Source: Albifimbria verrucaria
Taxonomy: Eukaryota > Ascomycota > Sordariomycetes > Hypocreales > Stachybotryaceae
Assembly: GCA_020081605.1 (NCBI GenBank)
Contig: JAHREC010000011.1
Coordinates: 3,534,001 to 3,598,000, forward strand
Direction: 5' to 3'
Length of the DNA: 64,000 nt
Shown here piece by piece: positions 48,301 to 63,300 of this stretch. The position numbers and the translations under genes were made by a program. The notes under the pieces were generated by a model that saw nothing but the letters and a program-made list of their open reading frames with translations, made no database searches and had not been told where the DNA came from. How positions within the stretch are numbered: the first letter of the stretch is position 1; the number at the start of each line of letters is the position of its first letter.

Positions 48301-51300
48301 CGCTGTGTGTGATGCTCGATATCGGTCGAGCAGGATGTGAGGGCGGGTGACGAAAGACGTGTTGTGCGAGGATGAGGTTCGAGGATGGAGGACTTGGGAT
48401 CTTGTAAAAGCCCAATGGTCACCGAATCGCGAAGGCTGGTTCGCGATGTGTTGAGGTAATGCTGCTGAAGAAGAGGCGCGGGAGCGGCGAGGTGTCGTTA
48501 GTGGTCAAGGTGAGGTGAAGGCGAGGTGAGGTGAGGTGATGACACAGGCGGCGCGGGTGGCAGATGAGTGTATGCTAGCGTGGGTGAAGAATGCCCAGAT
48601 GGATGCTGTTGTCGAAGCCGCTGCTGGTATGCATGCGGAGCGGGAGAAGAGTGAGAGACCGAGATGGCGGAATCTGGGGAGAGACGTGAAGTTATTATCT
48701 TGGGGTGAAGAGTGGGATGGAGAACATGGGGGAAGGAAGAGAATGTCATGGTGCGGTGTGTTGGATGTAAATGTAACTCCATCAGACCCAACGAGCGAGC
48801 ACAAGGCGGGCATGGCACTGGGCACTTTGGGGGATGGGGGCAGGTACGTACCGGCCGGGATGTCGAGGGACCAAGTACTGTACGGAGGTACCGCGGTGTG
48901 AATACAAGGATGGGTGCGCTTAGTCGTGTCGTCGCTCACCCTCGTGTGTGGTGTGTGGGGGCGCCAGCAGGGTGGCGGCCCAGCGAATGCCCACTCTTTC
49001 CTCTCGGTTTTTTCGCTGCGAATTCCCACTGCTTTGCTAGCTGCCAGGGCCGGAGCAAGGGGTGTGGAGGGCGTGCCGCTGGGAGGAGTGGATTGCCAGA
49101 CGGTGCCAGAGGGAGGGTGCTCATGATTTGATGGGTTTTCTTTTGGGCCGTCCGGGAGCCTCCGGATCCTCTAGCCTGCTGACCAACTGCCCTGGGAAAA
49201 TTACCCAAAGGGGATGCAAGCGACAGCGCCAGTCCCTGAGTGCTACCCCAAGAAGATTAGCTTCCTCAATAGCCACTAAGCCTCAAAGGGCACTCCTCTG
49301 CCTCCCACTCCAAGAACGTATCCCTCTCTCCCACTCTCCCAGCCCCAGGCTTCGAGAACGGCGTGCTAGGCCCTGGTCCCACGACCGTAAAGGCCTTGTG
49401 ACGGTTCTCCCATCTCGAGATCCGTTTTCGCCCATTTCTTCAGTGCCCCACACGGGAGACGGTGCCCCTACCCCGATCGGGCAGTATTTGGACTGCCCGA
49501 AACGGCCTGGACCTCAACGCTTGCTGGCCTCGGCCATTGACCCGCAACAGGCAGTTGACAAAGCCTCAATTCTCGAACGTTTCTCGCTGTCCTCGACGGT
49601 CACGCGGCGGCTACCATGGTCGTCGTGGCCCGCTCCGTGATGGATCACTGCAAACGTCCAGACTCGGTCTCGCTGCTCACTCTACCCACGATGGAGACGG
49701 GCCATGGGCATCCAAGACCTCTGGACGGAGCATTCACACCTCACCTTGAGACGAGCTGGCCTGGCCCGCGCGAGTCACGAGTCACGCGCGGGTATGCTTT
49801 GACGTCGGCGTTGTAACCAACGATTTGACTACTGTCGCCTCAGGGCACGTCTGAGTCTCATCCCTCACCTGAAAAGATCGTGATCGTGGGACTAAGCGTT
49901 TACATTGGCTGCCGTGTCCGTCCACTGAACCCTCAGAACCCGCTCCGCATCGGGCCATTGGCTGTCTCGCCCGACTCAATTGCCCCAAAACCAACCACCG
50001 TCGACGAATTGCTACACGTCTTGGAGGTCAGGTCCATTCGTTGCTCTCGGCCAACAGAATGTTGTAGCGACGCGGCTCAACGGAACTGGGTCCTGGTGCC
50101 TGTTTCTTCCCCTACCAGTGCCACGGCTACGCATCCCTCCCCAGTAGCTCACATTGCCCCCGTTCAGGTGTCCATGTGACGGTGTCAATAATCCAGCTCC
50201 CTACAGGCCCTGTGCTGCCGCAGCAGCAGCAGCAAATAATACAGAGTGCCATTTTTCTCGCATTGACGCGGATCATTGCTGCGCCTGATACTCCAGGGCA
50301 ATCCGGACCCGCCAATGCACGACAGGATCATGGGAGCTGCTCCAGGACCCCGGGGCCGCATTGCCCAGTCACATTGTGAAGAAATCTTACTCCGCAAGGC
50401 AGAAAGACATGATCAGCCCCGGGGAAGAGGGAGAGCGCAGAGGGAGGCAATCTGCATGTTTACCAACGCAGCATGCCAGCTCAAAGGGTCTGCGACAAAA
50501 CGGTCACCTGCTCTCGGATGACATATGTGTTCGACGTCCCAGCCCGTCGCCTACCTTCGGGCTCGAGCTGCTCAATTCAGGGTCCTAGTTAGTAAGGCTG
50601 CGCTCTGGTCACCAGGACACATCTCGCTGGCGGGGGCGGCAAGAAACCAGAAACAGCGCATAGACGGGTTGCCAGCGCATGCCCAGTTACGTCGGTCGCC
50701 TGTTCCACATGACAAACAAAGGTCTTGGACGGAAAAGCTCTCTGCTCGTCCGTTGCTTTTGTGAAGAAGGGGACCCTTTTGTCGCAGCTGTTTCCTCCGC
50801 AATTTGCCTCCTACTCCTCCTTCTCTCCATGACTTGTCAGTTTTTCTTCAGCGGGTCATGACGCTGGCAGGATGTTCCTGAGCCGTTGCTTTTGCGTCGA
50901 CCGCCGCTGAAGGGAGCGCAGCGTCACCACTGGCATACCTGAGCATCGGTCCCAACCTGAGGAGCTGTGTGCACTGAGCAGGCCAAAACGTTTCAGGGCA
51001 CCCAATCACTGTTCCCGTCTGGTCTCCGTTATGGCTGGTCATGGGTAAATCAATACCCGCCACGCCAAACGGAAGAAGCTCGGTACTCTCTAAGATCATG
51101 TGGGCTTGGTGGAGGTGAAATGGCTGTGCTGGGCTAGAGCTCACTATAGCACATTTGAGAGTGAACGGTGGATTTCCTTAATCGGCAACGGCATCTTCCA
51201 TGAGGGGTAAGTCCTTGTATCCACATTGCCTTGGAATAAAGAGGCCGCTTTTGGCGACGGTCTAGCATGTTGGCTCCAGATTTTGGCATCCCAAAGCCTT

Positions 51301-54300
51301 GGGCCCAGAAAACCACCCAGTGCAAGGTTGTCCTCCTCCCAGCCCACTCTTGTGCCAAGTGCTAGGAACAATAATTTGCATTGGCGGGTAGAAGGCCCGA
51401 AAGTGATTCATCCTTTCCATCACCAGGTGCATTTGCTTCCGTGGGCAGGTTTGAACTAGTTTGGTTTTCCTTCCTGCATTGAATCAATAAAGGGATCTAG
51501 TAGGCTGGCTGACTACAGATGCCATGTAAGTTCGATGAGCAGCCACTCAATAGCGAACCGAGAGGTTTGCACCTATCAACCGTGCTAAAAACGGTCGCTC
51601 CGTATAACAGGCAGGGGATGGATGTAACGTGGGTTACAATAGAATATCGGCCATGACCCGAACCGCTGGCAAGGAACTCGCGTCTCCACCTGCTCCGTAC
51701 CGCCCGGATGCCTGGTTTTGGGCCTGAAGATACAAAAAGTTCCCATGGATGCTTATCTCTACTCTTAACCGAGCCGAGCTTCCTTCCGCTCCCTCGCCGT
51801 TCCGCAACAAGTCCTTGCGAAGCGACGAGTCGAGCGGCCAGCCGGAGTATTGCAGTGAGACACGGTGGGGCGGGACCAGGAATGAAGTTTTCCAAACAAA
51901 TCGAAGGTTAAAGAATATACCTCGTCTCACGGTGTGGTCATGCAGGTGATAGATCTTCCCGCAAGACATGAGTGCAAACAACCTCCTCACCACAACTGGC
52001 AGCCGAGGTGCACAGTATATCCGTGACATCGAGGTCCAGCTCAAGGATATCCCATGTTTACCGAGGCATTTCTTCTTGCAACGTAGTCATGTACTATAGT
52101 GTACAGTACCTTTGTAGGTCCTTCAAGCTGATAGCTGAAATCCTTTCACCAGGATGGCACTGATGGCAAGCCTCGGTCTGCTCTGAGGGATTGCCAAAAA
52201 AGCAAGCATGAGCATATGACCTGCGCCAACGTAACAACGTGGTCAACTTAGGCTACGGGGATACAAGCTTAATACCCAGTTGCTTGGACAATAGCAGCAA
52301 GGAGTCGAGAGGACACGCCCAAGCTGGATGCAAGGGCATTTGAAAAAAATTAAAAAATTGGTCGCTGCTCCTGGTCTATGCCTATGAATAAACCAGCTTG
52401 ACCCCCACGGACTGGTCGGTGAGAATGGGGATGATCAAAGGAGTCGGTGCCAAGCAGTTGAAGGTTCGACAAGTGAAGCATCTCGACTCCGTGCACGTAG
52501 CGTGTATGTGTGTGTGTGTGTGTCTGTCCCTGTACGCAGGCCTAGTTGGTGTGCTATGAAATAGCTGGATTTGTTCGGTGTGTTATTGGACGAGGCCTGG
52601 CAATCCATGCTCCTCCCGCCGCAAGGGCTCGCACCCGCCATCCCCATGGCCACGAATTCACACGTGCTCGGCCGTGTGCACCACTGTCGGTGACCGAGGA
52701 AGGGAATAGCAGACCGAATGGGCCTGTTTCAAGGAATTCTCGAAGCAAATGCCTTGTCAGGATCTTCAAACTCCTTGCCCCCTCCCTCCCCGTGACTGCG
52801 GCTCGCAATTAGCTTGCAAACAAGTCGGGTCCGTACGCACGCAAGCGAATGGTTTGATACTGTCACGTAACGTGCGCAATGTCCAATGTGACACGTGGGG
52901 GAGGGGAAGAGGACAGAGCTGGGCGGTTTCGCTCTCGGCGCTCGTAAGAAACGCACATCTACAACTACATTGCGTGACGCGACAGCCCGCGAAACGCCCC
53001 TTTTCCTCTCCCCGCTTCCCCCATTGTAGGTGACGTGACATCTTGGGGGCGGGAGCAAAGGGCTCGTGAACAAGGGGAGCCGGAAGCTATCATTTGTGAC
53101 GGCTCCGGGGCGGATCTGTACCCCGTACCCGCGGAGGCAATGGCTTGCAGTGAGGCAAAGCTTGGTGTGCACAAGACGCAGAAGCCCCCAAGGCCAGTGC
53201 CGAAACTGAAGTAACAGAGTTGATCTGGGGGCGTGTAATGCGAGAGCGCACACGCACTGGCCATCGGTAGCAGCCAACACTCGACGTGACAAGTGATTTA
53301 TCGAGGAGATTAAAATCCCAGAAGCAAGGGACCGGCGCTGACAATCAGCGCTCGAAATATCCCAACCTGGGGTTGCACTCGCGCCACCGTTACATTCTCC
53401 CACCGTCGAGGCAACCTAGGCGAGCCATGCAGCCCAGCCAAGGCCAAGCATTCCCATCGTCCCAACGTGGGCCTTGCCGCGAAGGGCTGGACGCGCGTGC
53501 AGCATCGCCGAATCGGGGTCGCTATGCGGCTTCCTCCATCAATCCAGCAGTGATAACCGAGATGCTGTGCAAGGCTATGGTTATGGTGGAGCAAGCGTCC
53601 AGACCACGAACCTTCAACGAGGCTACCTGTTGATGCAGGGTTCTTCTACAGCGCTGTAATGGGCGTGATGCCGTGCCAATGCCCTCCCTGTGCCGCACGC
53701 GCGTGCTGTGTCACCAAAAGGAACTGCAATTTCTCGCAACGACATGCTCGAAATCGATTTATTGCCGTTAGTCACCTGCATAGTCCTGCTATATTGTGAT
53801 TTTATTTATTTTATTTTTGGAGAATGCCCTTGGCTATTTCCCATTTCCACCAAGGGAATCTTTCTTTCCCATGACCCCTCTCTAGCATAACTCAGACAGG
53901 TCTTAGATCTCTGGATCTCTCTACCGCTCCCACCGGATAGTGTCTCGACGGGAGATACAGCTGCCCGTCCGTCGACTACTTACCCCAGAGACGTCGGTAC
54001 CTGGCGGCGGGGCCTGGCGTCTTGCAAAGGGGGCAAGGGAAATGCATTGCGAGCTGTAAATGTAAAAGTTGCCTCTCGCGTGCGATCTATCACATCAGGG
54101 AGGTTACTTTGACGCGGGGAGGGCAGCGCGCGATCTGGCTTGACGTCCAGTTGCCTCAGACTATGTCTGAGCGCCCGGGTTATTATTGAGAATGGCTACT
54201 ACTGTATTATTGTGGTTCCTGGGACCTGCGGAAGCAACACACACACCCAACTGCAGCCTCCATTTATTTAATATGTCCGGGCTTTTGGTATAAGTGAGAT

Positions 54301-57300
54301 TCCACGTATGTGATGATCCGTACGAAGAGTATCTTGGGAGACCGCCAACGGTCCGCCTATGCGCTCGGCACCTCATTCGTGGAAATTCTGAAAACACGGC
54401 CTTGGATCTGACTGCCCTTCTTTCAAACGTTCCCCAGGGGCCCTCGTCCGCCGTACCTTGGTCCACTTGGAGGGCACGCAGGCAGGGGTCTCATGTCACA
54501 ACAGATCCTGCGTGCAGGGGGTGTTGGCAGCGGTTACAGAGTGAGAGTATGGGGCCTATGTTTTTGCGCTCGTGTCAGTCGAGAGCGAGCATTCCACAGT
54601 GGCTGGAAAACGCTGTGGAATGGGTATTCACAACGAAATCGTGAAATAGCCAAATTCCAACCAATTTCCCATGTACTGAGTCTCTCCTACCGGTCGCAGA
54701 TACCTGCTTGGTGGGTACATTGACAAGCAAACGGGTAAGGATTGTGGGGGTGGTTTAGGTTAATGTACAAGTGCCGCATGCCAGATGGACGTGTCTTTTT
54801 TTTTGCTGCCAGAGGGAGGGAGGTGCACACGCAGATTTAGGACGAAACCGATAAGCGAATAAAGGCGCCCAGATCTACCCTCTGCCAGCAGCGGGTAATG
54901 ACAACTGCGGCGTCGAATCCGTCCATCCATCCCATGTGGTATGAAACTCAAATAATTGATTCCCTCGTCTTTACACCGTAGGTTAGTAATTACATACCCA
55001 TCTCCCGTGCTCCCGTGCTCCCGGCTCCACGCTGACTGAGCGGGTGGGAAGAGGGTAATGAAATAAAATACTCGATAAAAATAAAATAATCCCAACATGG
55101 GATATTCCGAATTGATCAATTGATTAATTCGGGCTGGGTTGGTTACCCAATAGTCCGTAATACGGTACAGGTACAGTAACTAACACACACGATATGTGCT
55201 AGGAAAACCGTCGCTCACACGGTCACATGCCCACGGTCCTTGTCCGGTGCCATATAGGTCGAGAATACCGAACGGGTCCCGAGGCCAGCTCCACAGAAGC
55301 ACAGCTCTTTGCCACAGCAGGCAACCAGCGACGCTGGCGTATGGCCTAACGTCGGGTTTACTTGCATGTGCGAGGAGAGTGTTCTCGAAGTCGCTAGTTG
55401 ACTAGCCGCTCCACCACGGATTCGCCCTTTGCCAGAAAACATGTGAGGCTTCGGTCGAAAATACGGTAAGAACAACACCGCTTTTTCTCATTCTCGCCCC
55501 TCCGCGTGAGAGAATAATGCGCATCGTCTGGTGAACATTTACTCTCGGAGCAGGTGAAACCGCATGACAGATTTTGCTCCCTCTTCGCCTTACGCCGGGG
55601 CATCGGCCCGAGGTAAGGCGATCCAGACCGTAGCTATGCTTCCCGCACAGCCTACCGTGAGCCCTGCCTTGACGAAAAGATGGGGTCCCAGGGTCCTGGA
55701 GAGAGAGGGTCGCCTGCTATGACCCAGCCAGTGTCGTGAATGGCTCCAGCGTCCTACCAAGCCTGCTGGCTGTCGCCTCGACCACTGCGGGAAACTCTGG
55801 TCTTTGATCACACTGCACAGACAGGGCATGGCAGCACCCTCCCGTTCAAACGGATAGCCGGGTCTGGCCCTGACTTCCTCCAGGGTGCCGTCCGGGGCGT
55901 GTGCACGCGTGTTGCCTGTGCATTCATTTCCCGGATGGCAATGGAGAAGATCTCTCCCAACGTAGGGGTCCACATCGCAGGAGAAGAGCTCCCGCATGAC
56001 TACCTTGGCAGTAACAGACAACGAGGCTGACCGCGGGAATCCGCGGGGGCGCTGAAAGAGAAGCTGGGGAAAATAGGACGCGCGTGACAGATACCCTGAT
56101 TTTCGCTGGAAAGGCAATCCCTGCTTCCTTGGTGGCCTCTCGGCTCCATTCATTACGGGGAAAGGCGGCCAGTCTGCCATGCCATGTCATGCGATGCGGT
56201 GCTCCCTCATCTCATCGCCTGCCATCCATCGTGATCATTTCCGAATCTGGGGTGTCATTTTGCGGGGTGGGACAGGGCAATTCAGGGTTCATGGAAGGGA
56301 GATATCCGACGATGTGGTGCTGATCTGCTCTACTACGGACGGCGTGATTTGCAAAGCTCTCCATATTGTTGTCCACTGACCGCCCGGTGTACGGCCTCTA
56401 ATGTTTACCGAGTGAGATGGGCCATTCTTACCAGTCTTTTACTATCCGTCCAATCATGGTGCTCCTGGTGCCACTACCATCAGCACCCAACGGTCCCCTA
56501 AGTACGGTAAAAGGGAGTGCCTGCATATTGACAGGTTGGACGGTCTTGTAAACCACTCATGCAGGGTCCTGTAGTAGACGGCACTACCCATCTCGAACCG
56601 CCTTGCACCGTTTTGCCAACAGTTGTCCTGCATGCTCCGGGGTCGTAAGGACGACCAAGGTTGTCGACATGTGGTCTTGATCACCTGCGGTTTTGTGCCG
56701 TAGTCTACGGACTTGTTAGCCGACAAGCGATGCAAGCAACGGCTTCGTCGGTTCGGTGCCGAGGAAAGGCCTTGATTAGGCTCAATTACCCCGGGCCAGC
56801 CCACTGGTTAATCTGCTCGGGCCATTAGATAATGTCGAGAATATTTCAAATTTCGATTTATTATTTTCCATATTCGTAATTGGCGGACGGTGGAGAAGGA
56901 GGGTCAGGGTCAGCAGCAGGGGAGGTGGGTGGGCGCGGCTATACTGGAGGCGCCACAAGCGTTTGCTTCTGAGACACAACACGTGCGCGTATCTCGGGAA
57001 GGCTTTTTCCTCTCTTCTCGCCTCTCGTGATACCGACGTCGGGCACAGAACCACCAGGGGCAACGGTCTGATGAGTCTTGATGATTGTACACCGCTCCAC
57101 GCTTGCCACGACTAGCCGCCTGCCTGTTGGGAGGGGCGTGGCATTTGATGGGATGCCCAGCATGTAGTTGCCAAGATGGCGGGTTTGGCTCTTCTCCAAC
57201 AGCTCAAACCACGTTATCGTTAGCAGCGCCTGTTCTTCGAGTCAGTCTTTTCGGTCTCGCTGTTCCGGTCGAGGCCGGGAGGCTTTGTCGCGTTTTCCTC

Positions 57301-60300
57301 TCAACAGAGGCTCGGACAATGACCGACGGCAGCCCTACCGGTCCGGCAACCTGAGGCTTGGACCGTTTCCCGTTAAAACGAGTCCCTGCTGGGCTGGCCG
57401 CGTGGGAATAAAACGGTGCTAGGACGGTGTTGGAACGAGGCTAGTGTTCGCAGAGAAGATCTGGCCAGGCTAGCCCACAGCAATAACGAGCCCCATCCGA
57501 GATGGAGCACCGCCACGGAGAAGGGCCGGCGAGTGGGTGGAGACGGCCACCGTCCCAGAGCTTGCGTGGCTTTGCGGTCCATGTGGGAATCCGATGTAAA
57601 GCCACCGAGCGGCCGGTGGCAACAGGAGCGTCGAATACGGCAATCAGCATCCAGCTTGGCCCCGTAACGGATCCCAATTGGGCAATGCCATTAATTTGCA
57701 GTCACCTGAGCGCATTAAGGATATATTGAGTAAGGAGCCAAGGCCTTCTCTTAACCATAACCTAATATCTCCTCGCCGGCCAATTCGTGCCGTAGCCCAC
57801 CACGGCACCACTTGGCTCCGCGTCCATCTCGGCGGAAAGGCCGTCGAACCTGGGACGCGCCAGGTTTGGGACGTGTGGTCGTTCTGCCTGCTCTAGAACA
57901 TGGTGGGACGGCGTGCGCTGTGACTTTTGCACGGCTTGTCCGGATAAGGCGCGGCAGATTTCGGTCAATTGGCAGCACATGATGCGGATGAGGAGCCAGA
58001 TCTGGACTGCTCCTCTAGGGCTGACCAATCCCATTTCCGAGAAATCAGCATGTGGAGGGCAGAGGCTTTAGCACGGGCGCGTTTCCGAACAGCCGAGAAC
58101 GCCAGTTCATTTGCAGCCCGTCACATGTCCCCTTCAGTGCCAGGCTCCTTGTCTGTCCTACCCTATACGTGCGCCGGTTGATCAAGGCAATGGCTTCAGT
58201 GACGTATTGTGGTGAGATGCAAGAAGAGCCGCCTCGTATTCCCAGTTTCCATGGGCCAGTACCATGGTCAATGGCTGCACTGGAGGTGAGTTGATTCTCG
58301 TGTTGCTGTATAGTAGTGTTCTATATTGAATGTAGTCATCATTGCATGCCCCAGCCACAACCGTCACTGCCAGTTGCTTGTCAGCATGGCGCAGCATCTA
58401 ATCCATGAATCACTACACGAACCGCCCAAGCATAGGCCGGGGATTAAATCAGAAATTACAATCAATTCGAATAAATCAAATACCCCGGATTCTACTACAT
58501 AAAACATGGCCACACATGACGGCCAACACAGCAACCACCATCCACGAGATGACTGCGCCGGTGGATCAATTCCCAAGACGGCATCATAGTCGATGCCATC
58601 GTGGCTATTTTCTGCCGACGAAACCTTGTAAGCGCATGCAACCAGCGATGGGTACGCCAACGCGCCCGACCTCACCTCCACTACAATGCAACGGCGAGAT
58701 CCAAGACATTACCTTTGCACCAAGGGACCCGTCGCGATCCTTTGTTGCAACCACATCCAAACATAAACATGTCTTGGATGTCATCGCCCTCACCCTCGCC
58801 CTCTATAGACATGGCTCCGGGGTCGACGGCTCGAAAGGGACTCCTTGCCTGGAATAGGTTGGCAGTGCAACACCAATCAAGGCAGCCAACTATCTATTTC
58901 GGGCATGCAGCTGAAGGCCAACGTGACTGTTATCTGCAGCGTACCCCTTTTCCTTTGAGCCAAGATCGACAACAGGAGCCTGCGGGCGCGATTGGTCGCC
59001 TTCCGCACATGTCACCCATCCGTTCAATGGAAATCCGGAATATTAACCTCTGAGATAAAAGAAAATACACCCATGAATTGATGATGGCAGATGCAGACCC
59101 CGGCGTTGTGGTTGTCCGTGAGCATGCGGACGGAGACACGACAAGGCTGGCTCGTCCTTCCAACCTCAAACACCTCGTTGCCCTGCAGGGCAATATCCCC
59201 AAGTCCACGTGGATGATTCCTAAACACATTATCCCCAAATGATCGGCCTCCCTGGGATCGCAGGAACACTGGCCACATATTGTCCTTGCGACGCTGCCCA
59301 GCCTGCTTCAACCAAACCTACCCCCTCCCTCCCTCGAGAGCGGACCTTGCAGCCTATGTCCGCTATCAGATGGGATTCTCCGTCGCCCATCATCGTGAAA
59401 AGGTCATCAATGTGTTTCTGACATGCAGCACACGCACACTGCCCGCATGCATCGGCGGGCAGGCAGTTTGGCCAGACACGCAGCCTTACGACTCACCACA
59501 GACGCCAGACGCACAACATTCCCCGGCGAAGCCATTTGTCCACCATGTCAGACTGGCGGGTCACATGTAGCAGTTCGTCGACTCCGGCCGGGACCTATGT
59601 TCAGGGCATCATCACCTTAATCCGGCAAATCTCATCAGTGGCGCGGCATCACGGACGCGTGCCGGACCGCCTATCCACTTGCTCGTCTCACCGGTCAATC
59701 AAACATGGGGAGACGAGACGACAGCATCTACTTCCCCACGCCACGCTCTGCTCAAATGACCTCCTACGTGGCGGGTTTGCTGGCAAGGCGAGGCCAGGCG
59801 CAACCCCACGACAGGTTGCCTGGGGGCGTGGCTCAGTGGCTGCTGTCAGGGGGCGCTTACGGTTGGCAAATTGATAATTATCTGCATGCCCTATTTAGAA
59901 AGGCTCACAATCCGGGGATGCGGGCGGCTGCTGCACCTTCACGTTACAGCGCCTCAGGATGGGTGGTCTGCCAACTCACACCCCTTTAGGAGCTGAGGTT
60001 TGGGCTGATTCCAGAAACCGTCAGATGACAGTCAGCCGGGGTTTAGGGAGTCTTATCAACGCTCACAAGGAGAGAATCCTTAGCAATCCGGTGGCTCGAC
60101 GTGAGAGCCTTCTCCGTCACTCTCCTCGATAGCCACGGGACACCGGAGAAAGCAAGCAGACCGGGAGCCCGAAGCCATTCTCGCCATCCAAGTCTCGGTA
60201 TCCCAACGCACCACCCCATCCACTGAACGGTTCCCCGTGGTTTGGGACAGGAAAAAGCACGGGTCGACTGCCCATCGTGGTCACCACGCGGTGTGATGCA

Positions 60301-63300
60301 GCCTGGGCAGGAAACTCGTGTAATTAAGCACCCCGCGGCAGTGGCAAGGGCCTCTTTGGGCTTCCCCAGATAGATACGCTGCCATGGGCGAGGTCGAAGC
60401 ACCCCGGCGACTTCCAGAATGGGATCTTGTTGTTCCCCTGCCGGGCGGAAGTGGCGCGTTGCCGGTCCGAATCGAGGCTTACTCTACACCACCAAGACCA
60501 TCCCTCCTTCGCGGGCCGCTGTTCTGTCGTCATCCGGGTGAGCATCCGCGCCGCACACCGTTGGTGTCTCATCCTCAGGGTCTTGCCGACCTGGGGTGCT
60601 GCCTCTTGCTGACACAGAAACATGAATGATGTGTTCAGGTCACCGCCGGCACATTCAGGAGGCAAGCTCGAGGCGGTGACTTGGGATGGATGGGAGATGC
60701 TATCTCGACCGGTCGGTCAGTATCGGAAACAAACGGTCCATCAGCTTCCATGATGCTCATAGTAAGCCACTGATTGCGTCTTGTTTCCATTTCCATTACC
60801 TGACCGAAAAGCAGGTTAAGGAGCCACGAATAGCGGGCAGGGGCCCCATGCCAATGATTTGCAACATGAGCGACAATCCTAGCAATTTCCACGACCGCAC
60901 CAATGGGAAGCTGCAGATATACGGCCAGAGGACTGCTTCCAGAAGGACCAGATACGGCCTTCCATTCTCGTCCCGCGCGGGCACATGCAAGCTGCCAAAG
61001 AGCCTAGGGTAACTTACCACGAATCTACAAAGAGGAAGTTGTCGATTCCTTGCGAATGGTGAGCGAGCGCCATAAGCCCCTTTGAGGAATGATCAGGAAT
61101 GAGCCATGCACAGATCAAGGGGACCCTCGAGGATGCTGCCGCGTGTTTGAAATCTCGAGGAACGCCGCCCTCCAACCCACCCAGTCAGATGGCGGATTCG
61201 AGCGCACGAGGTTGACAGTACCACGGACCACCACCAACTTGTAACTCTCACCACGTTTTTGGTGGTGGGAGGGCGTGTGACGGAGACCCTTAATTCAGCG
61301 TTTTATTGTGCTGAATATTCCATTTTATATAAGGGGTGCTTTTGTCATCACGAAGGAATACGTGAGCCAGTCATTCATTGCTGACTGCCGTTCGACCTGA
61401 ACCAACCATCGTATTTCTACACCATACCAGGGACACACCTGCTCGTCTCCTTTCAAGGGGCTTGGTATCTACGTTGGTAAGATATGGGATGCTGCTCAAG
61501 AAAGGCAAGAAAAAAAAACGAAGATAAATAGATAAAATCAATTACCTCCTGCGAGCGCGAATTGTCACGTTCTGTCTGGGAAGGCGAAAGACACCCTTGT
61601 CAGTCCGTGCCCGCGACACTGGATCCCAGCAGCCATGTGGATAGGGGACTCTGTTGCCCGCAAAATGGAACGTTGACACCGTAGGACTGGTTGCATGCTG
61701 TGAACGATAGTGGAGGACGTTACCTGCAAACCAGGGGCTGGTCGAAAGAGGACGCGTTGCGAAGGTAGTATCCATTGGCGGTGTTTGAGCTTGAGGAATG
61801 TGATGCTATGCCGTTTGTTGTCTGATATAATTTCTACGAAATGAGGCACACTACAATGCGTCACCAAGCTCCTTCATACGGCAGGGCTAAGTCCTCAATC
61901 ATGCCCATCCATGATTGGGGTTATGACTAGGCTTGGGTGGTAGGTCACATCTGCCTTCATAACTATGTCGAATCTATGAATCATAGCCGTACCATTCCAG
62001 CGGGAAAGTGATTGAGTTTATGAATCAGACTCTGTTCAGGTTTGTGCGTGTTATTCATCAATGATGACTGTTTCTGAAACCATGAGGATATATTCATTAT
62101 CCGATCAATTGCCCGTTAATTAAACAAAATAAACATGTTATTATTCGATCAATCAGCATTTCCGTAACCCACACCCCTAATTACCCATATTTAGAGAGCC
62201 GTGTCACTGGCATCTACAAGACATGATTGCACCTGATGCTCTAGAAAAATAATTACCCCGTCACAGGTTTCTACGCCACGGCCGAATCTTCAGTGTCTTG
62301 TCTCAAGCGGTTGATGCCTTCGGGCCAGAGCCGATGCCTGCCTGGCTGGCCTCAACGAGCCGCAACGCACTGCACTGGAGCAGGCGTGACATTGACATTC
62401 CCCAGGCAGCGAGCGGCCGATCCCCATGCCGCTCGTCCGCCAAAAGCAAGGCGCTGGTCAAAGAGCTGCACATTCGTGATGGTGTCTTGGCGGGCTGCAC
62501 GGAGGGGCCCCCTTCGGACAGGACAGCTCACTGGTCGGGCCACGGACCCCAACGCCAGCACGGCGGGGAGGCGACGTGCGGAAAAGAAAGTGTCACCTTA
62601 AGTCCTTGTTGTGCGCCTGGATTCCTAGGGCCAGCGGCGGTGGCGACGGCGGACGGGACCTGCGGCGGGTTTGAAGTCACACTGGGGGCAACCAGTCACC
62701 TCTTGGTGATGATGATCATGTGAACGCGCCATGTTTGAGTGTCTCGTTGCATTGTCTCGAAGCCACACGGAGGACATCAACTCTAATGCCGCCCGCGCGC
62801 ATCATCTTTGACTCACAAGGTTGGGAGACGGGTAAGCCTTGCTGTTTTGTCTCAGGCCGACGTCAAAGATATTCACAGGTGCCCTCGTGAGCCTTGACAG
62901 TCGCGAATAGGCTCTCTTCTACGGCAGGGACGGCCCCGAATCTCACTTCCAGGGTGCCGGATTCATCGTCAACTTCGCTGCGGCTGAGCATCCAGAACTG
63001 TGGGCCGGCGCACGTTCGAGGTCTGTTTCTCAACCATGACTTGCTGGAGTTGTGAATACTCGCATGCTCTCTGCCGGGAATCTACTGCTCATGTGCGACA
63101 GCCAGGTACCCAATTCACCTCCAACCAAAGGCCACGAGCGAGCCTTGCGTCTTGAACCCCTTGCGAGAGCTCGTATCCTGGCTGGTCCTTGTGTAAGGCC
63201 CCGCAAGACAAATTGCACCTTCACTGAACTTGTGGCACGGCAGTAGAGTTGCGTGTGACAGAGTCATCAATTGATGTTGCTGCATACATACATACGACGA

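Noticed and set aside
49062..49640. 192-codon open frame on the plus strand
   Set aside because: No recognisable content; overlapping frames are equally open.
52729..53403. 224-codon open frame on the minus strand
   Set aside because: Random composition with no motif, overlapped by long open frames in other frames; typical of GC-rich non-coding DNA when alternative start codons are allowed.
55590..56180. 196-codon open frame on the minus strand
   Set aside because: Arg/Pro-rich random composition, no family resemblance and no adjoining coding fragment.
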